In this document: positions 57,006 to 64,000 of the stretch, in pieces
Layout: every line of letters starts with the position of its first letter
How positions within the stretch are numbered: position 1 is the stretch's first letter
NCBI GenBank assembly: GCA_030620095.1
Contig: JAUTXW010000556.1
Location: 2,501 to 66,500, forward strand
DNA: 64,000 nt
Direction: 5' to 3'
Origin: Kuschelorhynchus macadamiae
Lineage: Eukaryota; Arthropoda; Insecta; Coleoptera; Curculionidae
The notes under the pieces: model-generated
What the model saw: the letters and a program-made list of their open reading frames with translations, nothing else
The model's database searches: none
What the model was told of the DNA's origin: nothing
Made by a program: the position numbers and the translations under genes

Positions 57006-57620
57006 GAGACCATTTTACAGCGTTAATGATTTTTTTTTTCAGTTAGTAAGTCTCTTTAAATTGTCACTAAACTCGCTTGTTTACTTAAATCTTTTGTGAG
57101 TCATGTCCTAACTCATAGCATAGAATTTTGTAAATCATTATATAGGGAAAAGAACTGTCGAACATTCACTTAAAACTTAATTATTTTTGTTAGGTATTGG
57201 ATTAAAAACAATTTAATTCTTTTTGTATACTACATTCTACACTAGTTCAATATACCTTCTGTTTAACATCACAATTATTTGTATAACTATAATAACATAG
57301 AGTTTAAGGTCGCATAGTTGCAATTTTGATTTCAATGTCATCGAAATTATTCACCTCGTACATGTGTGTTTGTTTACTTTTATAAGGTTATCATGATTCA
57401 TTTACTGTTTGCAATGTTATGCTATATTCTAACGTGTGTTTTACGATTTGGTAAATTGATAATTTACATTTAAAAAAAAAAAAAAAAAGCACTGACCTGT
57501 CGAAATTATTTTCGATTAATGTTTTGATATGTCTTATTTTTAGGTATATTTTGCTTTGTCCATAAAATTGTAGAATTTTTCTGCGGCAATAAAGCATACT
57601 TTTGTTTGTTTGTTTGTTGA
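57006..57620 (+). repeat. 3' UTR of the CR1-like LINE ending in (TTTG)n
   Basis: Non-coding AT-rich sequence with an 18-bp A run near 57471. It ends in cttttgtttgtttgtttgttg at about 57599-57619, a short-unit tail of the kind that ends CR1-type LINEs. The boundary is inferred. Confidence 0.55.
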
Positions 57621-57959
57621 TTTTGAGATTTCGGCAGCGTTTCGCAATTACGGCTACGATTTCGAAATTTCAGTATCAATTTTGCGAATTCAACTCAAAG
57701 CATTTATTTATCTTAGAAAAATATACTTTTATAGATAAGTCAAATAGGAAGTGTTAAAAAATATATATAGATATATGTATGACATTTATAAAACCTAAAT
57801 CCTAATAAGCAAAGTATAAAAAAAATAAACAAAAACAATAGTCACATTCAATGTTAGAGTGAAATTACACATTATTGTAAATGACAAAAATCAGACAAAA
57901 AAAACAATATTTTAGCTGTTTCGAGGCAGTAGAATGCCAAGGTCTCTGTTTTCTCTCAA

Positions 57960-58200
57960 GGCATCTTTAAACTCATGAATCCAGTAAGGTGCTACTGTTA
58001 ATAAATACCTTTTAAGGAGTCCATGCACACAACTCTCTGGAAAATTTTAAGATCATCGGCATATAGAAGGTACCTGCAATGCTTGAAGATTGAGGAAAGG
58101 TCAATTTCGCTCATAGACAGTTGTTGAATTTCACAAATTGAGTCCGTTGACTGAGATTCATGCTGTTTTTTCATTTCTATAATCACTTTAACTTGGGTTA
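57960..58200 (-). pseudogene. LINE RT fragment with YADD box, minus strand
   Basis: MSEIDLSSIFKHCRYLLYAD then DLKIFQRVVCMDSLKGIY (58125-58000) is RT motif C and its follow-on, with the catalytic Asp pair intact, of the Jockey-like family. Upstream and downstream parts are missing. Confidence 0.6.
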
Positions 58201-58204
58201 AATG

Positions 58205-58440
58205 AGGGCAGGCTTTCAACAGCGGTGTTCTGTGATTTCGCAAAAGCGTTTGATTGTGTTGATCATAGTGCTGCTGAGAAAGCTCGATGTCTATGGTTTT
58301 AGGGGAAACACACTTGATTGGTTACAGTCCTACCTTTCTGACCGGACACAGGCGGCATCCCTGCTGTTAAGAGTGGTGTTCCTCAGGGATCTGTTTTAGG
58401 GCCCCTCCTCTTTCTGTTATTATTTACATCTAATAATGAC
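58205..58440 (+). pseudogene. LINE RT fragment, plus strand
   Basis: STAVFCDFAKAFDCVDH (58218-58268) is motif A. FRGNTLDWLQSYLSDRTQ and, in another frame, SGVPQGSVLGPLLFLLLF (58370-58425) reach motif B, where it is cut off. It directly abuts the opposite-strand YADD fragment. Confidence 0.7.
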
Positions 58441-58463
58441 AAGGAAGAACCATCTTTGACTGT

Positions 58464-60949
58464 ATGTGTTTTTATGATTTAGTAAAACTTAACATTGTAG
58501 TTAATTCAAATAATGTCATGTTGGATTTAATTTTTTCGAACATTTCAGATATATTAGTTTCTCATAATCAGACACCACTGACGAAGATTGACAAATATCA
58601 TCTAGCTCTTCATATTGATTTTTTCTTTATATTGATTTTTTTCTTAAATAATACAGCAGATTTAGTGTCGGACTTACAACAGACTAAATACAACTTCTTT
58701 AAGGCTGACTACAATAAACTGAACAACCACTTTGAAAATACTGACTGGAACTTTTTAAAGTGTAATGACATTAATGCTGCCACTGACATGTTCTATGCTA
58801 TTTTCTATATCGCCGTGGATCTATATGTTCCAAAAACTCGAATCCATATTACTAACTACCCCAACTACTTTTCTAATAAGACCATAAAACTAATAAATAA
58901 AAAAACAAAGCCTTCAAAAGGTACAGACACACACGACTACCGAGTAGGGAATATGATTACAAAGCGCTTAGGATTCAATCGAAAACATCAATAAAGGAAG
59001 ACTATAATAATCTTATTCAGTTCACACAAAATAACATATTAAATAATATAAAATCCTTCTGGTCCTACATCAAATCAAAGCGTAAAATGTTAGCTTATCC
59101 ATCAAAAATGAGGTTTCTTGACCTTGAATCTAGCGACCCAAAGGTTGTTGCGAATTTATTTGCAGACTTTTTTCAGTCAGTTTTTATCGACACTGGTCAC
59201 TCCACATATGTAGGTAACAATAACTTTCTCAGTTTGGATATCTCAAATATTGTCATTGACAGTTCCATGGTCTTTGAAAAGCTGGTTGACATTGATGATC
59301 ACAAGGGAGCTGGACCTGATGATATCCCTCCTACTTTCTTAAAGCACTGCAGCCCAACTCTGGCAATGCCGCTCACATATCTTTTTCAACCTTCTCTTTC
59401 GTTGGGTCAGTTTCCTACTATTTGTAAGGAAGCCTATGTAACTGCGATTCACAAGGATGGGGAGAGGGCGGACATCTGTAATTATCGACCAATATCTGGA
59501 CTTGACTGCATGTCCAAAATCCTTGAGTTTCTGGTTGTGGACAATTTGCTTGCGTGTGCACGAAACACTCTCTGAGAATCAACATGGTTTCCTTCCAGGT
59601 CGTTCGTGTGTGACGAACCTATCAATATATTCTAACTTCTTGGCTACTGCTGTTGACTCGGGCGTTCAAGTTGATTCTATTTACTTCGACTTTAAAAAAG
59701 CCTTTGATAGGGTAGATCACTCCTTTCTTATTGAAAAACTAAGGTCTTATGGCATTATGAACCCTTTAATGTCTTGGTTCTGCAGTTATCTTCGTGGACG
59801 TACACAAAAAGTCAAAATAAGCAATATCTTATCAAAAGAGATAGTAGTCACTTCCGGTGTACCCCAAGGATCACATTTGGGTTCATTCTTGTTCTTAATC
59901 TATATTAATGACCTCAGCAACGTGTTCAAAAGCTACCAATTCCTATTTTATGCTGATGACCTAAAAATCTTTAAACATATATATATGACATTGACGACTG
60001 CCAAAATCTTCAATTGGAAATTAATAAGCTGGTGACTTGGTGTGAAGATAAGAAAATGGAATTGAATATAATAAAATGTAAGGTCATATCTTTCTCCAAG
60101 AGAAAAACCCTATTTCTTCATGATTACTCCATCGCTAATGCACCCATTGAAAGAGTTGAACGGATTAATGATCTGGGAGTTATCTTTGACACCGAACTGA
60201 GATTCAATGATCACATGAATTATGTTTTGGGAAAATCATTCAGGATGGCAGGATTTGTTATGCGTCAATGTTGGGACTTCTCTTATATTACCGTTTTGAA
60301 GTGCCTCTACTACTCCCTGGTGCGAAGTCATTTACAGTACTGCTGTACAATCTGGTCTCCTTTCTACAGAACACACATCACACGATTAGAGCGGGTCCAA
60401 TCAAAGTTTGTGAACTTTCTCCTCTACAGGTTGAGAATTGATAAACACAACTATTTATACCATCAGAGACTGGAATTATTGAGCATGAGTAGTCTTGAAA
60501 CTCGAAGAATCTTCTTAACATTAATATTTGGTTTTAAAATACTTAATAACATGATATACTGCCCTGATCTCCTGACATTGATGAACTTTCGTGTACCATC
60601 CCGTAACACTCGTCTAAATGACATGTTCTTGACTAGTAGGAGTCGCACCGACATTGGGAGAAACAGTATCATGAATCGAGTGACTTATTTTAACACATAT
60701 GTCCCACCAGACCTAGACTTAAATTGTATGACAAACACTTTTGAAAGAAAAAAATTAAATTCTTATTATATAATCCCCAATAATACCGAAATTCGAGAAC
60801 TTAGAGTTTTCGGTTTCTTGCTTTACTCCCAATGTTTGTTTTTTTTTCTTCGATTTACACCTGAATTGGACAGATCAACGTATGTACACAATAGATTTAA
60901 TACAATTTTTTTTATATACATTTTTTTTAGCATAGGATATATTATGTAG
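58464..60949 (+). pseudogene. Jockey-like LINE ORF2, most complete copy, two frameshifts in RT
   Basis: Starts within the endonuclease end (MLDLIFSNISDILVSHNQTP, KYHLALHI). The linker continues to a stop at 58992, then MLAYPSKMRFLDLESS from 59087. RT motifs are KGAGPDDIPPTFLKHCS, NYRPISGLDCMSKILEF, a frameshift at about 59570, then ENQHGFLPGRSCVTNL and IYFDFKKAFDRVDHSFL. TSGVPQGSHLGSFLFLIYIN and QFLFYADDLKIFKHIY (catalytic pair kept) follow. A one-base insertion near 59985 shifts the frame into LEINKLVTWCEDKKMELNI. INDLGVIFDTELRFNDHMN and the C-terminal region are open to 60947. It is 5' truncated. The 3' tail aataaataaacaaataaat lies at about 61089-61108. Confidence 0.88.
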
Positions 60950-61088
60950 CTTTGACACGTTTTTTTTTTCTTTTTGTACATTTTTTGTTTTATTTAGCAT
61001 AGGATATGTTATGTAGCACTAATTCTAATTTTACAACTGTCATAGGACATACCATTTGGAATGTTGAATTCTGTAGTATATGTTTGAG

Positions 61089-61108
61089 AAATAAATAAAC
61101 AAATAAAT
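61089..61108 (+). repeat. (AATA)n 3' tail of the Jockey-like LINE
   Basis: The tandem aaataaataaacaaataaat repeat follows the 3' UTR and marks the probable element end. Another RT fragment begins shortly after. Confidence 0.65.
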
Positions 61109-61134
61109 ATATGAATGATTTTGCTTCCCTAAAT

Positions 61135-61560
61135 CTTAAAGGGGAGGTAACTCTCTTCTCTTAAATGTGTCCAAAACCAATGTTTTCACTTTTAAGTGTA
61201 ATGCAAATAACATTTTCCTTGACTATCTGACCCTAGCAAATGAGTCTTGTTGTAAATTTCTGGGTCTGTTTATCGAAGACAGACTGAAGTTTGACTTGCA
61301 TATATATCGGGATTGAGACAGAGGCTTGCCTTGGGGCGCTATACATTCAGAATATTGTCAGCCGACTTAGATCATACTACATTGAAATCTGAATACTTCT
61401 CATTAAAAGTCCAACTGACGATATGGTATTTGCCTTTGGGATGGGTGTACCACTTATCTATTAAGAATAATATTCAAAGTGCCCTATTGGCAATTTTGTA
61501 AGCCTGTGTTTCAAGAGCGCAAAATATTGACCTTAACATGTTTATATTTGCTGGAGTGTC
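61135..61560 (+). pseudogene. LINE RT C-terminal fragment, plus strand
   Basis: SLLLNVSKTNVFTFKCNAN, then CCKFLGLFIEDRLKFDLHI (61244-61304) give the post-palm and FLGL motifs. After a stop the frame RLALGRYTFRILSADLDHTT continues the thumb to a stop at 61499. Truncated on both sides. It lies tail to tail with the next fragment. Confidence 0.65.
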
Positions 61561-61584
61561 TATGTTTTGGTACACAAAAACAAA

Positions 61585-62215
61585 TCAAGTAATATCAAAC
61601 ACCAATCTTGACTTGGATTTTTCGAATAGCATAGACAGTGGATGACAAAGACCACATAATACATCAATTTGCTCCTGCCAGCACAGGGAACCATCAAGAA
61701 ATATGCCCAAAAATTTTGGATTATTGTCCTGCGCACCACTTCTTAGGCGGAAATCCAGATGTTTTGTTTTTGCTTCATTCAAAAACAAGTGATTGGCACT
61801 GAACCACATTCTTGCCTCTTCCAAGACGAAGCACATGAAATCATCCAACTGGTGATCCTTACAGCACCTAACAAGGAAGGATGTATCGTCGGCAAATAAA
61901 ATCTTGATTAACTCATCTATTGAAATTGCGGTTCATGTATACAACAAAAAGTATGGGCCCCAAGGATGAATCCTCACTCACCTCACCTCACTCAATCACC
62001 ACGTTTAATAAGTTGAAAAGAACTGCATTTATCAGACAAATATACCTTCAAGTTATGACCTGAACATAGGCAAACAACTATCCCGGATGCCACAATATTG
62101 GAATTTTCCCAGCAATATAGAATGATCCACTGAGTCAAATCCAGAGAATAGATCTATCTATACATATTCTGTTGGATGATTGCATTGACGGTAGACAGGC
62201 CCCTTGGGAAGCCAA
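61585..62215 (-). pseudogene. LINE RT fragment, minus strand, with FADD box
   Basis: Leftward from about 62155: DLFSGFDSVDHSILLGKFQY (motif A), a degraded motif B (SSLGPILFVVYMN), ILFADDTSFLVRCCKDHQ (motif C, about 61905-61850). Then an open frame ARMWFSANHLFLNEAKTKHL and PKFLGIFLDGSLCWQEQI runs to 61585. Stops occur between motifs A and C. Confidence 0.75.
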
Positions 62216-62239
62216 ACTGGCTAGGTGTAATGATAGACA

Positions 62240-62855
62240 AAGACATAGATGGGGAGCCCGACAAGGGCAGCACTTAGGCTCACTGGGGCCCATTGTGCTA
62301 TCCGCCCAAGTAGGCGTGTCAGGCCAAGAGTCCACTCCTTTTTAGAAAGAAAATGACCCTTTCAGGTCGCGCACGTCCCACAAGCTCGGGTTCCACATAG
62401 GTGTCACCCAAGCAAAGCAGTCTGGCATTGACTAAAGCATCACACTGACAGACTAGATACTCGGTAGTTTCATCTACCTACAAAACCTGCAGTATGGATC
62501 GTTGTCGAGTCCAATCTTATGCAGGTAATATTTCACTAGCCAGTGTCCAGTTAGGACCCCGGTAATAGTTCTGAGTTGACTTCTGTTTAGATTTAGAAGT
62601 CTATTAGAATCAGAACGGCTATAAGGGCCTGATATGAAGACCTTAGACTGTCTGAGTCCTGCTAGCTTGTGTCATGCAGCACGGAATTCCTCGACTGTGC
62701 GATTCTTAATCCTAGCCTTGACAGCTGAAGGAGCAATTCCAAGAGCAGGTTCCGGTCCAGTGAAAGCAGTGTGGCTACCTTCCCGAGCCAGCTGATCCGC
62801 CCCTTCATTACCCCCAATGCCCTGATGGCCGGGCACCCAAATGAGGCTAACCCTA
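62240..62855 (-). pseudogene. LINE RNase H and C-terminal zinc-knuckle fragment (I/R1-type)
   Basis: Leftward from 62855: VSLIWVPGHQGIGGNEGADQ then LAREGSHTAF is the C-terminal half of a retrotransposon RNase H (His and Asp of the active site visible). LRTITGVLTGHWLVKYYLHK follows, and after one frame change NDPYCRFC and DETTEYLVCQCDAL give a C-x2-C...C knuckle. A stop interrupts at about 62670. LINEs with RNase H belong to the I/R1/Loa groups, so this is a different lineage from the CR1-like and Jockey-like copies. GC content is clearly higher than in the surroundings. Confidence 0.8.
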
Positions 62856-63065
62856 CCCAGCTAGCACTAAAGTAGCTATAACTGTTTCCACTACTACCCT
62901 TTAAGAGCTTTTACGTATTTATTACTAATAATCTTACTATATATCAATAAACACTTTGGGTTACACATTTTTAAGTATTACGTATATATTTGTTACTGCG
63001 AGTAATACTTTATAATAATTTTCCACGTAAAGTAATTAAATAAGTACTGCCAAGCAACTACTTAC

Positions 63066-63104
63066 GAAATTGACTCCAAGGTCGTCTTTTCTTTTTCCTG
63101 ACAT
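63066..63104 (-). other. Candidate first coding exon
   Basis: The ATG at 63104 opens MSGKRKDDLGVNF, followed at once by a consensus donor GTAAGT (63065-63060). Thirteen codons are too few to assign a family. It would mark a gene running leftward or one whose next exon lies further left. Confidence 0.3.
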
Positions 63105-63264
63105 AATAGTAATTATTTAAAGTTACTGTTTCTGACCTGTTTACTAAATTATAACTTTTAAGTATCATTACCTTCCTGAATCTTGCAGAGACTACTCCAT
63201 TACGTTCAAATGTACTCCTATAACGTATTACTATCAAGTAAAACGAGTCGTTGCAGAGTAGAAA

Positions 63265-63285
63265 AGGTTAGGTTAGGTTAGGTTA
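63265..63285. repeat. Interstitial (TTAGG)4 tract
   Basis: Four consecutive copies of the pentamer aggtt (TTAGG register), the standard insect telomere repeat. A two-copy cctaacctaact occurs at about 48208. Such short tracts are common away from chromosome ends. Confidence 0.85.
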
Positions 63286-64000
63286 TATGTTACTTAAAAA
63301 TTATTACCAGTCGTTATTCCTCTGTTGCAATTTTCGAGTAAGGATTACAGTAATTATTTACTACAAGTAAACTATAACCTTTTGTACTTGAGGTTCCGGA
63401 GATGGATGGCGCTGGTACGAGATTCGGTCTACACTCACTTTAAAAGGACAGTGGGGACAATGTTCGGCCATATTGCTGCTAAAATCGTTTTGTTTACTTT
63501 TTGCCTACGGGGTTTCTTATGAGGTTGGTTGTTTGAGTGTTTTTTTTATTAGTTTTTGTGATCATTGAAGTGAATATTGATTCAAACAATAAGTTCTGAA
63601 CCATTGGCCATATGGAGAAATGTGTTTGTAATTATAAAGTGTTTGTGATGAATTTGTAAATGACTATTACCGTAAATGTCTTAAGTTTAATCCAAGAAAA
63701 GTTATTAAATATTGCACATTATTATATTTTGGTTTTATTTTCATTTCTTTTATTATTCTTCATTTATCACCTAAATTTGAGGTAGAAGCTCTCAAAGATT
63801 AGCATAAAAGAAACTTTATTTTGTAGGCCTTCTTCAGTACATATTACATTACTAAATTCACTTGGATGACAACTCTCATTAATTGCTTGCATAAATATTG
63901 TTATTAGTTAAAAATCTAAATGAAAAAGTAAGTTTGCACTAGATGGTTCGAATAGATTATTAAAGTTAAACATTAACATAATCCTACATTTACAACAGAC

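Larger units (their letters stand above)
62880..64000. other. Right edge: no assigned gene, possible gene start region
   Basis: Contains a candidate short minus-strand first exon (63066-63104), a telomere-type repeat (63265-63285), and a less AT-rich stretch at about 63390-63530 with ggagatggatggcgctggta and cggccatattg. A minus-strand open segment at about 63905-63775 (QAINESCHPSEFSNVICTEE) looks coding but matches no family known to me. Confidence 0.35.

Overview
The window looks like AT-rich insect nuclear DNA. It holds one recognisable host gene, split over eight exons on the minus strand, inside a dense and mostly dead collection of transposable elements. A short (TTAGG)4 tract, spliceosomal introns, the host protein sequence and the mix of CR1-like and Jockey-like LINEs, hAT, Tc1/mariner, PIF/Harbinger-like MITEs and a RAG1/Transib-like relic all fit an insect. 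A beetle is plausible, but the sequence alone does not settle the order.

Host gene: Cdc27 (APC3, a tetratricopeptide-repeat subunit of the anaphase-promoting complex). Its exons run from 34143 down to 8673 and join in a single frame of 421 complete codons. They cover the low-complexity middle of the protein and the first C-terminal TPRs. The 5' exons (N-terminal TPRs) and the 3' exons are not found in the window. Introns range from 176 bp to 14.8 kb. The largest three (18384-33159, 13594-17880, 8886-12256) are filled with transposon relics.

Layout. 1-2142: the 5' part of a minus-strand LINE (ORF1, start of ORF2) abutting very long (TA)n tracts that flank a palindromic unit. 2750-7344: an almost full-length, mutated CR1-like LINE (PHD finger, coiled coil, SGNH esterase, endonuclease, RT). 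7345-8340: an RT relic. 8673-34143: Cdc27 with intronic LINE pieces, two transposase relics (hAT, RAG1/Transib-like), a Penelope-like inverted repeat with hammerhead-like motifs, an RLE-endonuclease piece, a Tc1 relic, a TAA-flanked MITE, a 561-codon endonuclease-RT ORF and a Jockey-like LINE. 34778-42530: a TA-flanked MITE, a Tc1 relic, and a Jockey-like LINE split by a mariner/hAT nest containing the two best-preserved DNA transposase ORFs. 42840-46560: a patchwork of RT pieces in both orientations. 46675-55568: foldback MITEs and an 8.3-kb interval bounded by 44-bp terminal inverted repeats. 55680-62855: an RT ORF with an intact catalytic core, a Jockey-like ORF2 with two frameshifts, and RT and RNase H pieces. 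62880-64000: possibly the 5' edge of another gene.

The elements record repeated nested insertion and rearrangement rather than working together. The features most worth following are the 8.3-kb TIR-bounded interval, the foldback family, the paired hammerhead-like motifs and the intact mariner transposase.
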